A stretch of DNA of 64,000 nt from CAXXOK01 sp964584315 (GTDB taxonomy: Bacteria > Bacillota > Clostridia > Christensenellales > Aristaeellaceae), in the NCBI GenBank assembly GCA_964584315.1, contig CAZOZO010000016.1, positions 1-64,000 on the forward strand, read 5' to 3'. The translations under genes and the position numbers were made by a program. The notes below the pieces were generated by a model that ran no database searches, had not been told where the DNA came from, and saw only the letters and a list, made by a program, of their open reading frames with translations. Positions 42,044 through 51,154 of this stretch are shown here, piece after piece. The stretch's first letter is position 1; every line of letters starts with the position of its first letter.

Positions 42044-43110
42044 GCGCTTGCCTCCTTCAGGATATCCTTCGTGGCGTCGAGCAGCGCGTCCATCTCCTCC
42101 GCGCTGCCCACGCTAATGCGCACGTAGTTTGCCAGCGTCGGCTGGCCGAGGAACCGCACCAGCACGCCGCGCGCCTTGAGCTTTTGGTAATAGGCACGCC
42201 CGTCCATGCCGGGCGGCGAGGCGAACAGGAAGTTGGCCGCGCTATCCAGTACGGTAAAGCCCAGCGCGCGCAGCTGGGCGGCACTCGCCTCCCGCTGCGC
42301 GCAGATGGCGGCGACGCAGCGCTCAAAGTAAGGCCTGTCGCGCATGGCCTCGATGCCCGCCAGCATCGTGAGCGCGTTGATGTTGTAAGGGTGAAAGCTG
42401 TTCTTGATGCGGTTCAGGTCGTCTATGATCTCCGGCGCGGCCAGCGCGTAGCCGAGCCTGCCGCCCGCCAGCGACCGACTCTTGCTGTACGTGCGCACGA
42501 TCAGCAGGTTTTTATACATGGCAAGCAGCGGCACGCACGGCTCGCCGCCGAAGTCCACATACGCCTCGTCGATCAGCACCACGCTTTTCGGGTTGCCCGC
42601 CACGATGCGCTCGATGTCGCCCAGCTTCATTGCAAGCGACGTGGGCGCGTTGGGGTTGGCGATGGCCACCAGCTGGTTCTGGCCGAGGAATGGTTCTACC
42701 GGCAGGGTAAAATCCGCGTTCAGGGGCACAATGGTGGGGGTGATGCGGTACAGCTGCGCGTAAACGCGGTAGAAGCCATAACTCACATCCGGTATGGTGG
42801 CGCCGCGCGTCTCATCCGCGTAGGCCATGAAGGCAAAGCCCAGCACCTCGTCGCTGCCATTGCCCACGAACACATTGCTTGCGGTCAGCCCGTACTCGGC
42901 GGCGATGGTCTCGCGCAAGGTTTTGGCAATGGGGTCGGGGTAGAGGTTGAGCTTGCCGATGGCCTCGTTGCTCAGCGCCGCCAGCACGCGGGGCGATGGC
43001 GGAAAGGGGCTCTCATTGGTGTTCAGCTTGATGTAGCGCCTGTCCTGCGGCTGTTCGCCGGGCACGTAGGGGTCCAGGGCCAAAAGGCGCGGCAGCAGAA
43101 ATTCGCTCAT
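42040..43110 (-). CDS. hisC: Histidinol-phosphate aminotransferase
   Basis: A 356-residue PLP enzyme (class I/II aminotransferase fold). LNTNESPFPPSP near the N-terminus, NPNAPTSLA, IDEAYVDFGG and TYSKSRSLAGGRLGYALA, whose SKS lysine binds PLP, are clear. It overlaps hisD by 4 nt. Standard position in the operon. Confidence 0.96.
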   Translation of the reverse strand: MSEFLLPRLLALDPYVPGEQPQDRRYIKLNTNESPFPPSPRVLAALSNEAIGKLNLYPDPIAKTLRETIAAEYGLTASNVFVGNGSDEVLGFAFMAYADETRGATIPDVSYGFYRVYAQLYRITPTIVPLNADFTLPVEPFLGQNQLVAIANPNAPTSLAMKLGDIERIVAGNPKSVVLIDEAYVDFGGEPCVPLLAMYKNLLIVRTYSKSRSLAGGRLGYALAAPEIIDDLNRIKNSFHPYNINALTMLAGIEAMRDRPYFERCVAAICAQREASAAQLRALGFTVLDSAANFLFASPPGMDGRAYYQKLKARGVLVRFLGQPTLANYVRISVGSAEEMDALLDATKDILKEASA

Positions 43111-44396
43111 TTCGTCCCCTCCGTGCGGATGGCTACGGCGTTGGCATGCGCGGTCAGGCCCTCGTTTTCAGCAAAGCGGCGCACGTCCGCGCTCACCTTC
43201 GCCAGCGCCTCGCGGGTGTAGTAGAGGTAGCTGGAGCGCTTCACAAAATCGTCCACGCCAAGGGGGCTGGAGTAGCGCGCCGTGCCGGAGGTGGGCAGTG
43301 TGTGGTTGGGGCCCGCAAGGTAGTCGCCCAGCGGCTCCGGGCAATAGCGGCCCAGAAACACGCTGCCTGCGTTTTCAATGAGCGGCAGCAGGGCGAACGG
43401 GTCGTCCGTGCTGATTTCCAGATGCTCCGGCGCGATCTGGTTGGCGACATCGCACGCCGCTTCCAGACTGGGCACCACGATGGCGCGGCCGTTTTCGTCG
43501 ATGGAGGCGCGCGCGATGGCCTCGCGGCTGAGTTTTGGCAGCTGGCGCTCCAGCTCCGTGCGCACGCGCACGGCAAAGGCTTCGCTGTCGGTCACCAGCC
43601 AGGCGGAAGCCAGCGCGTCGTGCTCCGCTTGGCTGAGCAGGTCGGCGGCGATGTGCGCGGGGTCGCTCTTGCCGTCCGCGATCACCAGAATCTCACTGGG
43701 GCCGGCCACCATTTCAATGTCGATCAGGCCGCGCGCGAAGCAAAGCTGCTTGGCCGTGGCCACGTAGATGTTGCCGGGGCCCACCACCTTATCCACCCGC
43801 GGCACGCTCCCTGTGCCATAGGCCAGCGCGGCCACGGCCTGCGCGCCGCCCAGCTTTACGATGGTCGAAACGCCCGCCAGCTTCGCCGCCGCGAGGATCA
43901 CGTCCGGCACGTTTCCTTTTTCGTCCGGTGGAGAGGCCATCACGATCTGTTTGACCCCCGCGATTTTGGCGGGGATGGCGTTCATCAGAACGGAGCTGGG
44001 ATAGCGCGCGGTGCCGCCCGGCACGTACAGCCCCACGGACTTGAGCGGCAGCACCCGCTGGCCTACCACCACGCCGCCCTCGCGCGCATCGATAAAGCCC
44101 GTGCGCTTTTGCATCAGGTGGTAACGCTCAATGTTTGCCGCCGCCAGTTGCATGGTGGCGATCAGCTCCGGCGAAACGCGGGCGAACGCCGCGTCGATCT
44201 CCCCCTCGGTTACCAAAAGATTCTGCGGGCGCACACCATCGAATCGCTCGGTATAGTCCAGCGCCGCTTCGTCGCCGCCCGCGCGCACCGCGTCTAAAAT
44301 GGCGGCCACTGCGTCGGTCACGTCGCGGGTGGGCTCGGAAGCGCGGGTCAGCAGCTCCTCAACGGGCTGCCCCTCGTAGCGGATGATGCGGATCAT
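43107..44396 (-). CDS. hisD: Histidinol dehydrogenase
   Basis: A 429-residue NAD- and zinc-dependent enzyme performing the last two oxidations. The signature ISLE-like motif appears as DIEMVAGPSEILVIAD (about 236-251). GLYVPGGTARYPSSVLMN, QAEHDALASAWLVTDS and PEHLEIST (catalytic Glu-His) are intact. Full length. It overlaps hisG by 4 nt. Confidence 0.97.
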   Translation of the reverse strand: MIRIIRYEGQPVEELLTRASEPTRDVTDAVAAILDAVRAGGDEAALDYTERFDGVRPQNLLVTEGEIDAAFARVSPELIATMQLAAANIERYHLMQKRTGFIDAREGGVVVGQRVLPLKSVGLYVPGGTARYPSSVLMNAIPAKIAGVKQIVMASPPDEKGNVPDVILAAAKLAGVSTIVKLGGAQAVAALAYGTGSVPRVDKVVGPGNIYVATAKQLCFARGLIDIEMVAGPSEILVIADGKSDPAHIAADLLSQAEHDALASAWLVTDSEAFAVRVRTELERQLPKLSREAIARASIDENGRAIVVPSLEAACDVANQIAPEHLEISTDDPFALLPLIENAGSVFLGRYCPEPLGDYLAGPNHTLPTSGTARYSSPLGVDDFVKRSSYLYYTREALAKVSADVRRFAENEGLTAHANAVAIRTEGTK

Positions 44397-45028
44397 GCTC
44401 TCCCTCCTTCGGGTTCGCGGTTTTGCAGCGCGGTGAGCAGCGGCCCGATGGCCGCGGCCTTGAAGCGCATGGCGGCTTTGTTGGCGATCAGCCGCGCGCT
44501 GATGGGCAAAATGGTCTCGATCACCTCAAGGTTGTTCTGCTTGAGCGTGGTGCCCGTCTCCACGATGTCCACGATCACGTCCGAAAGGCCCAAAATGGGC
44601 GCCAGCTCGATGGAGCCGTTCAGCTTGATGATCTCGATCTCGCGGCTCTTGCCCGCATAAAACCGCTTGGCGATGGCCGGGTACTTGGTGGCGACCCGAA
44701 GCGGCGCGCCCAGATCCTCCCGGAAGCCAACGGGCGCGGCCACGCACATGCGGCAGATGCCAAAGCCCAGGTCCAACAGCTCATACACGTCGTTGCCACC
44801 CTCCAGCAGCACATCCTTGCCCACCACGCCCACATCCGCCGCGCCGTGCTCCACATAGATGGCCACGTCGCTGGGCTTGACCAGCAGGTACTGCACGCTG
44901 CCGCCCTCGTCGGATATCACCAGTCGCCTGTCTTCCGCCTCCATGGCGGCGCAGGGATAGCCGCACGCGCTAAACAGGCGGTACACCTTGTCGCCCAGCC
45001 GCCCTTTGGGCAGCGCCACACTAAGCAT
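44393..45028 (-). CDS. hisG: ATP phosphoribosyltransferase, short form
   Basis: A 211-residue catalytic subunit for the first histidine step. SVALPKGRLGD at the N-terminus and DIVETGTTLKQNNLEV (PRPP loop, about 159-174) identify it. It lacks the C-terminal ACT-like regulatory domain, hence the need for HisZ. The start at the second ATG follows GAGGAGG by 9 nt. It overlaps hisZ by 8 nt. Confidence 0.96.
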   Translation of the reverse strand: MLSVALPKGRLGDKVYRLFSACGYPCAAMEAEDRRLVISDEGGSVQYLLVKPSDVAIYVEHGAADVGVVGKDVLLEGGNDVYELLDLGFGICRMCVAAPVGFREDLGAPLRVATKYPAIAKRFYAGKSREIEIIKLNGSIELAPILGLSDVIVDIVETGTTLKQNNLEVIETILPISARLIANKAAMRFKAAAIGPLLTALQNREPEGGRA

Positions 45029-46142
45029 TGGGCTGCACCTCCTCAAACCCTTCGCCGGTAAAGGTGAGCGTGCGCGCGGCGCGAAAATCCGCGGGCGGGC
45101 GCATGGCGGCGAACACCTTGCGCCCCTGCGCCGCGATGGCGAACACCGCGGCGTTCACCTTCGCGGTATCGTCGCCTTCGCGGTAGAGGGCCAGCACATC
45201 CGCGTCGAAAGCGCGATCCTCCGCCAGCACGCGGTCCAGCTCGTCCAGGTACATCGCAAAGCCGATGGCATCCCCCGCCTTGCCGAAGCGGCGCATCAGC
45301 GGGTCGTACCGCCCGCCGGAGAGCACCACGCGCGGCGCGCCATCCACATAGCCCTGAAACACTACGCCATTATAGTAGCTCTGGTCGTTCAGCATTGAAA
45401 AATCGAGCTGCATGCTGCCGGAGAGCCCCACCGCCGAGAGCACCGAATAAAGGGCGCGAAGCTCCGCCACGGCGGCTTCCATGCCGGCGCTCACGCACAG
45501 CGCCTCGGCGCGGGCCAGCGCATCGGGGAATGCGCCGGAGAGCGTCGCCAGCGCCTCGATGCGCTCGGCGTAGAACGCGGGCACCCGCTCTTCGGCCAGC
45601 AGCTGCGCCAGCTCGTGCGCGTTCTTTTGCCGGATGAAGCCGAGCAGCTTTTCCTGCATCTCGGCAGGCAGGCCCGCAGCTTCCAGCAGCCCCGAGGCAA
45701 AGCCCATGTGGCTCACGTCCAGCACAAACGCAGGGCCCACGGCTGCAAGCGACTCGATGGCGAGGCGAGCGATCTCCGCCACGGCGCAGGCGTCCACCTC
45801 GCCCAGCAGCTCCACGCCCAGCTGGTCGATCTCCACAAACTCGCGCGCGGTGGGGGCAAGGCGGTACACGCTCTCCTGATAATATACCCGTTCCAGCCCC
45901 TCGCGCTCGCGCCGCGCGTGCTTGACGATGGATAGCGTCACATCCGGCTTGAGCGCCATCAGCACCCCATCCGGGTTGGTGAAGGCCAGCACGCTCTCAC
46001 TCTTTAAAAAGCTCTTGTTTTCAAGGTAGAGGGCGTACTCCTCAAACCTGCGCATGGAAAAGCGCGCATAGCCGAGGCTCTCGTACAGGCTCCGCAGCCT
46101 GCCGGTCAGCTGTTCACGTCTGGATTCAAAGCGTTTGTCCAT
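45021..46142 (-). CDS. hisZ: ATP phosphoribosyltransferase regulatory subunit
   Basis: A 373-residue HisRS-like protein without tRNA charging function that forms the HisZ-HisG octamer. Class II synthetase-like core: GVLMALKPDVTLSIVKHA, RVYYQESVYR and VLSGGRYDPLMRRFG. The C-terminal anticodon-binding domain of HisRS is absent. First gene of the operon, starting 82 nt downstream of the -10 element. GGGAGG precedes the ATG. Confidence 0.95.
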   Translation of the reverse strand: MDKRFESRREQLTGRLRSLYESLGYARFSMRRFEEYALYLENKSFLKSESVLAFTNPDGVLMALKPDVTLSIVKHARREREGLERVYYQESVYRLAPTAREFVEIDQLGVELLGEVDACAVAEIARLAIESLAAVGPAFVLDVSHMGFASGLLEAAGLPAEMQEKLLGFIRQKNAHELAQLLAEERVPAFYAERIEALATLSGAFPDALARAEALCVSAGMEAAVAELRALYSVLSAVGLSGSMQLDFSMLNDQSYYNGVVFQGYVDGAPRVVLSGGRYDPLMRRFGKAGDAIGFAMYLDELDRVLAEDRAFDADVLALYREGDDTAKVNAAVFAIAAQGRKVFAAMRPPADFRAARTLTFTGEGFEEVQPNA

Positions 46143-46223
46143 AATGCCTCCCGCCGCCGTGCGGCCTGTTTGCGGCAGCTTTTCCACAGTATACCACAGG
46201 CTGTGGGCGGCTGCCATGGGCAC

Positions 46224-46252
46224 ACTATAACACAGGCTGACGCTTTAGTCAA
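46224..46252 (-). promoter_or_regulatory. Promoter of the histidine operon
   Basis: Minus strand TTGACT (46252-46247), a 17-nt spacer and TATAGT (46229-46224) preceded by an AT-rich upstream segment. The leader of about 75 nt is too short for a T-box. It has a small CCACAG/CTGTGG-type repeat that may fold. Confidence 0.85.
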
Positions 46253-46332
46253 GTAATATGGTAAAGTAATAATTCACTAAATCGATTCCTGCAAGAATGG
46301 CGCTTTGACGCGTGCAACTGATCCATCGCCCC

Positions 46333-46366
46333 AAAACGGGGCGACCGCGCAACGCGGCCGCCCCGT
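46333..46366 (-). terminator. Terminator of the Big_2 surface protein gene
   Basis: A 14-bp stem: ACGGGGCGACCGCG (46336-46349) and CGCGGCCGCCCCGT (46353-46366), with one wobble. The minus-strand arm ends in TTTT (46336-46333). Confidence 0.75.
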
Positions 46367-46414
46367 CAAAAATGCTGGCATCCATGGTACTTAAGCTGTG
46401 CAGGCCTGAATGTG

Positions 46415-48166
46415 CTACCGCGGGATGGGGTTCACGTTGGAAGGCCAGGTGATCCACTCCCACTTGTCCTGCGAGATATTGTAGTTGTATTGCAGCCTGC
46501 CGTTACGGTCGTAATAGCCCGTATCGGTGGACCAGCCCGTGATGGCAAACTGCAGCACCGCCAGCCCCGCATAGTCGCTGTGTTTATAGAGGGTGAACTG
46601 GCCGTGCTCGGTCTTCTCCCCCGGGGCGAGGGGCATGTTGTAGCTGCCCTGCAGGGTGTAGGGGTCGTCCACGGTCAGGCTCATGATGATGGGCTGCAGC
46701 GAATCGTCATAACCCAGCAGCTCAAAGCGGATCTGCGAGATGTTCATATCGCTCTTGTTCTTGAGCGACAGGTAGGGCTTGCCGTTTTTGATGGAAGCAT
46801 CCACCGTGGCCACGGCATGGCGCAGGGTGCCCACGTCCACGAAGATCGTCACGGTAAAGCCGCCGTCCTCCGTGGTGCCGGTGATCTGGCAACGGCCCCA
46901 GCGGCGGCCCGTCACCTTGAAGCGGTTGGTCGTGCCGCTGACCGTCGCGATGCCCTCGTCCGAGCTGACCCACGTCATGGCCTTATCCGTAGCGTTCTTC
47001 GGCTCCACATCGGCGGTGAAGGTTCCGTAGCCGCCCGTGCCCACGCGCACGTCCTTGTACTTGTAGCTGACGCCCGTGACCGGCACCAGCACCTGGATGG
47101 TGGCCGTCGCGCGTTTTTTGCTGCCGTCCGCGGTGTAGGCGTACACGGTGGTCTTGCCGCCCTTTAAGGCGGTTACCAGACCGTTCTCATCCACTGTGGC
47201 GACGCGCTTGTCCTTGACCTGATAGGTCACGGTCTTGATGCTGGCGCTCTGCGGCAGCACGCTTGCGAACAGCTGGGTGGTCTCGCCCACGTTCACGCTG
47301 TAAACGGTGTTGTCAAACGCGATGCTCTGCGCCAGCTCGATGCCCTGCACGGGCACCGTGACGACCGCGGCGGGGTTGCCCAGCGCGGTGGCGGTCACCT
47401 GCGTCTGCCCCACGCCCACGACGGTCACCACGCCCCGGTCTGACACGGTGGCAACGGTCTCGTCCGCCGAGGCCCAAAGCAGCGTCTTGTCGTTCGCATC
47501 CTTGGGCAGTACGGTGGTTTTAAGCTGCACCTTACGGCCCGCGGCGGCGGTGATGCTCTCCGGCGTCACATCCACGCTCTCGGGCTGTTGCTTTACGTTC
47601 ACAGTAAAGATGGCCTTGGCCTTGCCATCCGCACTGGTCACGGTGATGGTCGCCTTGCCGCGCTTAACGCCCGTGACCACCCCATCCGCAGCCACGGCGG
47701 CCACCGCGTCGCTGGAGGAGGTATAGACCACGTCCTTCACGGTCGCGTTGGCGGGCTCGCAGGTCGCGATCAGCTGCAGCGTCTGCCCGATGAGCACGCT
47801 GTCGCTCTCCGCGGTCACGTTCACGTCGGTCACGGGCACGATCACCCGCACGGGAATGCTAGCGGACACGGCCGGGTCGTACACGCTGGTGGCAGTCAGC
47901 TGGCACTCGCCAACGGCCACGGCGGTCACCTTACCCTTGGATGTAACTGTGGCGACGGCCTCGTCGCTGATGGCATAGGTCACGCCCTTTTTATTGGCGG
48001 CATAGGGGCTGGCGGTCGCCTTGACGGTGGTGGACTGCCCCACCGCGAGGTAGACCGCGTCTACGGCAAAGCGCACCGCGGTCGCATCCGCGGCCATGGC
48101 AGTGCCGACGCTCAGCACGCCCGCCAGAAGGGTAAGCGAAAGGAGCACCGATAACCACTTTCTCAT
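46415..48166 (-). CDS. Secreted protein with five bacterial Ig-like (Big_2) repeats
   Basis: A 583-residue exported protein. A signal peptide (about 1-26) is followed by five Big_2 repeats between about 30 and 420. Each follows the pattern of a VGxTxxL strand, a WxSSDExVATV turn and a GxVTAxxxGxxxVTA loop. The C-terminal region of about 150 residues (HAVATVDASIKNGKPYLSLK onward) resembles no domain I can name. It may present the module at the surface; no LPxTG motif or SLH domain is seen. TTGGAGG precedes the ATG. Confidence 0.88.
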   Translation of the reverse strand: MRKWLSVLLSLTLLAGVLSVGTAMAADATAVRFAVDAVYLAVGQSTTVKATASPYAANKKGVTYAISDEAVATVTSKGKVTAVAVGECQLTATSVYDPAVSASIPVRVIVPVTDVNVTAESDSVLIGQTLQLIATCEPANATVKDVVYTSSSDAVAAVAADGVVTGVKRGKATITVTSADGKAKAIFTVNVKQQPESVDVTPESITAAAGRKVQLKTTVLPKDANDKTLLWASADETVATVSDRGVVTVVGVGQTQVTATALGNPAAVVTVPVQGIELAQSIAFDNTVYSVNVGETTQLFASVLPQSASIKTVTYQVKDKRVATVDENGLVTALKGGKTTVYAYTADGSKKRATATIQVLVPVTGVSYKYKDVRVGTGGYGTFTADVEPKNATDKAMTWVSSDEGIATVSGTTNRFKVTGRRWGRCQITGTTEDGGFTVTIFVDVGTLRHAVATVDASIKNGKPYLSLKNKSDMNISQIRFELLGYDDSLQPIIMSLTVDDPYTLQGSYNMPLAPGEKTEHGQFTLYKHSDYAGLAVLQFAITGWSTDTGYYDRNGRLQYNYNISQDKWEWITWPSNVNPIPR

Positions 48167-48219
48167 GGTGTCGCCTCCAAGCAATGTTCCATTTTCCGGT
48201 AACGAAGTGTTGCGTATTG

Positions 48220-48247
48220 ATTATAGCATAACCGCGGCGGCTTGCAA
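48220..48247 (-). promoter_or_regulatory. Promoter for the Big_2 protein gene
   Basis: Minus strand TTGCAA (48247-48242), a 16-nt spacer, TATAAT (48225-48220). The start codon is 53 nt downstream. Confidence 0.65.
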
Positions 48248-48369
48248 GCGGTTGGATACAGAAATTTATACTACATAAGCGGTTTGCCGGTTGGCAAACG
48301 CGACGGCGCAGGCGCGGTCACGCAGCAGGGCGCCCGATCGGTGATGTTTGTAACATCTGTTCAGTATGG

Positions 48370-48397
48370 CAAAGCGGCGCGGGTTTCCCCACGCCGC
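48370..48397 (-). terminator. Likely terminator of the ppk-to-wecB operon
   Basis: Minus strand GCGGCGTGGG, a GAAA tetraloop, CCCGCGCCGC followed by TTTG. The T-tract is short, but the stem (48374-48397) is strong and its position is right. Confidence 0.55.
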
Positions 48398-48504
48398 CTA
48401 TCGCAGTTTTTCATAAGCCCTGACTGGCGGGCATCGGCCCCATGCTCCACAGACTGGTGTGCACCGCAAAAGGTGCCCCTGTCTACCGCCCGCACTCCGT
48501 TCGG

Positions 48505-49590
48505 TTACTTGCCGGGGAAGCGGGTGTCGATGAGCGACACGATCTTCTCGCAGGCGTGGCCGTCGCCAAAGGGGTTTCCCTCGCGGGGCCACACAGGCAC
48601 GACCGCAAGGCGCGCGGCGATCTCCGCCGCGTCGGGCCGGGCCAGCACGTTGCAGCTGCCCGCCATCGTCTCCGGCCATACGGCATAGTCGAACACCGTC
48701 ACGCAGGGCACGCCCGCGAAAAACGCCTCGCGCTGCACGCCGCCGCTGTCGGTCACCACCCGCTCCGCGCCCGCCACCAGCGCCACCGATTCCAGGTAGC
48801 CCAGCGGGCTCAGCAGCCGCACGTTGGTAAGCGAAAGCCGATCGCGCAGGTGCTCCGCCGCGGCGCGGTTGCGCGGGTGCACAGGGTAGAGCGTGGGGTG
48901 CGGCAGCGCCTCCATGGCCAGCAATATCTGCGTGAGGGCAGCATCGCCCTGCGTGTTCTCCTCGCGGTGGCAGGTCAGGTAATAGAAGCGATCCGGCGTT
49001 TCCACCGGCTTGCCGTCCACGCCCGGCAGCTTTGCGGGCGGCTTGCCGCCGGAGAGGGCGCGGTAGTAGTTGAACGCATCCAGCATGGGGTCCCCCACCC
49101 AGAAAGCGTTCCGCCCCAGGTTCTCCCGCTCCAGCGACTGCATGGCGCTGGGTACGCAGGCAAACAGCATCGCCGCCACATGGTCGGTCAAAATACGGTT
49201 TACCTCCTCGGGGTTTACGAGGCTCCCAAGCCGGTTGCCCGCCTCCACATGCAGCACCGGCACATGCAGCTTGACTGCCGCCAGCGCAGCCGCAAGGGTG
49301 GAGTTGGTATCGCCGTATACCAGCAGTGCGTCCGGCTTTTCGCTGAGCAGCACCTCTTCGATGGCGGTGAGCATGCGCGCGGTCATCTGCGCATGGGTGC
49401 CGCCGGAGATGCCCAGGTCGTAATCCGGCGTGGGGATGTGCAGCTCTTCAAAGAATACGCCGCTCATGCGCCGGTCGTAATGCTGGCCGGTGTGCACCAG
49501 CACCTCGGTGTGGCTGCCCCGCAGCACGCGCGACATGGCCGCCGCTTTAATGAACTGCGGCCTGGCACCCACGACGGTAACGATCTTCAA
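48505..49590 (-). CDS. wecB: UDP-N-acetylglucosamine 2-epimerase (non-hydrolysing)
   Basis: A 361-residue enzyme interconverting UDP-GlcNAc and UDP-ManNAc. VGARPQFIKAAAMSR (about 7-21), HTGQHYDRRMSG, HVEAGNR, CHREENTQG and the C-terminal TDSGGVQREAFFAGVPC are all conserved. It supplies UDP-ManNAc to the adjacent glycosyltransferases. A 172-nt gap separates it from the preceding gene; a weak stop-rich stretch fills it. Last gene of the operon. Confidence 0.94.
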   Translation of the reverse strand: MKIVTVVGARPQFIKAAAMSRVLRGSHTEVLVHTGQHYDRRMSGVFFEELHIPTPDYDLGISGGTHAQMTARMLTAIEEVLLSEKPDALLVYGDTNSTLAAALAAVKLHVPVLHVEAGNRLGSLVNPEEVNRILTDHVAAMLFACVPSAMQSLERENLGRNAFWVGDPMLDAFNYYRALSGGKPPAKLPGVDGKPVETPDRFYYLTCHREENTQGDAALTQILLAMEALPHPTLYPVHPRNRAAAEHLRDRLSLTNVRLLSPLGYLESVALVAGAERVVTDSGGVQREAFFAGVPCVTVFDYAVWPETMAGSCNVLARPDAAEIAARLAVVPVWPREGNPFGDGHACEKIVSLIDTRFPGK

Positions 49591-49762
49591 GCAAATGCCT
49601 CCCTGTGCGCCCGCCTGACGGAGGGCGACGATTGTGCAGCGTTGTCAAGGATGGCAGCGCGGGGGGCTTCGGCCATCTTTCCCATATGATGGGCAGCCGC
49701 CAGCGCCATTCCAAATCGCTCCCTGCGCATAGCGCGCGAATCCGTTGCGCCGTGCCCCGCGG

Positions 49763-51154
49763 TCAAACGCCCTCGATGATGTCGGCGATGGTTTTGGCGA
49801 TCCTTGGATAGGCGAACGCCTCGACGCGATCGGTGTCCGGCTTGTACGGTGAAGGCCCGCCCGCAAAGCGCCACCGATACAGCGCCAAAAGGTATGCCTT
49901 GAGCTTTGGCGCATCCTCGGCGGCGGAGGTCTGCTCGTAGCCCACGCCGATGCCCGTCGCCTCCACCAGCGCGCGGGCTTCGCTGCCCTTGACGCTCCCG
50001 CTTACGCAGCAGAGCACGGGGCGATCTGCCATCATATACTCCAGCGCTTTGCCGGTCACGATGCCCGTGCGCTCCGGCGTGTTCCACGTGGCCAGCAGCA
50101 GCGCGTCCGCCCCGCGTTGCAGGGCCAGGCTGTCCAGCCGCGAGAGCATGCCATGCTCAACCACTGCGTCCGCGAGTCCATAGGCCGCCGCCTGCGCCGC
50201 GAAGGCCGCGCCCTGCCTGCCCGCGTAATGGAAGCGCACGCGCGAGGCTTCGCACGCGCTCTCGTCGATCAGCGCGCACACGGCTGCAAACACAGGGCTC
50301 AGGTCGCTGTGCCCCGCATAGAGCTGCCCACAGTAGGCAAAGTGCAGCGCATCCTTGGACAGGGGCGTTTCGCCCATGTCCGCCACGTCCTCGCGGTCGA
50401 AGCCGTTGGGCACCACGCGGGCAAAGGCTTCCAGCTTCATCATACGCATGACGCCATCCGTCACCACGGTGATCGCGTCTGCGCGGCGGCGCAAAAGCCG
50501 CATATAGCGGTTAAGCCAGCCGCGCATCCAGCGAAAGGGCACGCTGGCCTCGTCGCGGAAATCCGCGATCCATCGGTCGGCGATGTGCAGGCGCTTGGCG
50601 CGCCGCCCCAAAATATGCATGCTCAACGGCCCATGACAGGAAAAAACCACGTCGTAATGCTCCTCCAGCGAGAGCAGGGCGCGGGTGCATACGCGGGTGA
50701 ACGCCGCGTCGCCCCGCTCGAACAGCCAGAGATACAGCGCATTGAGCGCGCGCTTCTGAAGCGAACCGCCCGTCGGCGCGGCCTGCTGGCCTTGCGCGGA
50801 GGCTCCGGCACGGCTACCCTCCACCGACGCAGCCGTTTTGGGCGCCGCCGCGTCCCTCACCCCCGCCTCCGTCAGCGCGGGGCGGCTTGCCAGCGTTTTG
50901 GCTGCCTCGGGGGCAAGCCCTCGCTCCTTCCACCAGCGGAACAGGCTTCGCTCGCGGATGACCCGCACGTCCGCAAGCTCCGCAAGGTCGCGCTGCAAGA
51001 GCGGGTCGCGCAGCGCACTCAGGCTCTGGCCGCACAGCACCGTTACTTCGTAGCCCATGCGGGTCAGGTACTTGGCCAGCTTGGTGGGGCGCACCGCGCC
51101 GATCACGTTGTTGGGCGCAAAGTAGTAGCTGATCAGCAGCACGCGCTTGCTCAC
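49763..51154 (-). CDS. GT4 family glycosyltransferase with disordered insertion
   Basis: A 463-residue protein of the GT-B fold. N-terminal LISYYFAPNNVIGAVRPTKLA (donor-domain loop) and C-terminal GIVTGKALEYMMADRPVLC place it near WbuB/capsular GT4 enzymes. An Ala/Gly-rich insertion (about 85-135) lies between two N-domain strands. Acceptor and donor unknown. It overlaps the upstream glycosyltransferase gene by 4 nt. Confidence 0.83.
   Translation of the reverse strand: MSKRVLLISYYFAPNNVIGAVRPTKLAKYLTRMGYEVTVLCGQSLSALRDPLLQRDLAELADVRVIRERSLFRWWKERGLAPEAAKTLASRPALTEAGVRDAAAPKTAASVEGSRAGASAQGQQAAPTGGSLQKRALNALYLWLFERGDAAFTRVCTRALLSLEEHYDVVFSCHGPLSMHILGRRAKRLHIADRWIADFRDEASVPFRWMRGWLNRYMRLLRRRADAITVVTDGVMRMMKLEAFARVVPNGFDREDVADMGETPLSKDALHFAYCGQLYAGHSDLSPVFAAVCALIDESACEASRVRFHYAGRQGAAFAAQAAAYGLADAVVEHGMLSRLDSLALQRGADALLLATWNTPERTGIVTGKALEYMMADRPVLCCVSGSVKGSEARALVEATGIGVGYEQTSAAEDAPKLKAYLLALYRWRFAGGPSPYKPDTDRVEAFAYPRIAKTIADIIEGV

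Noticed and set aside
46143..46223. T-box or histidine attenuator in the his leader
   Set aside because: Only about 75 nt lie between the predicted start site and hisZ. No T-box core sequence, His codon run or terminator/antiterminator pair is visible.
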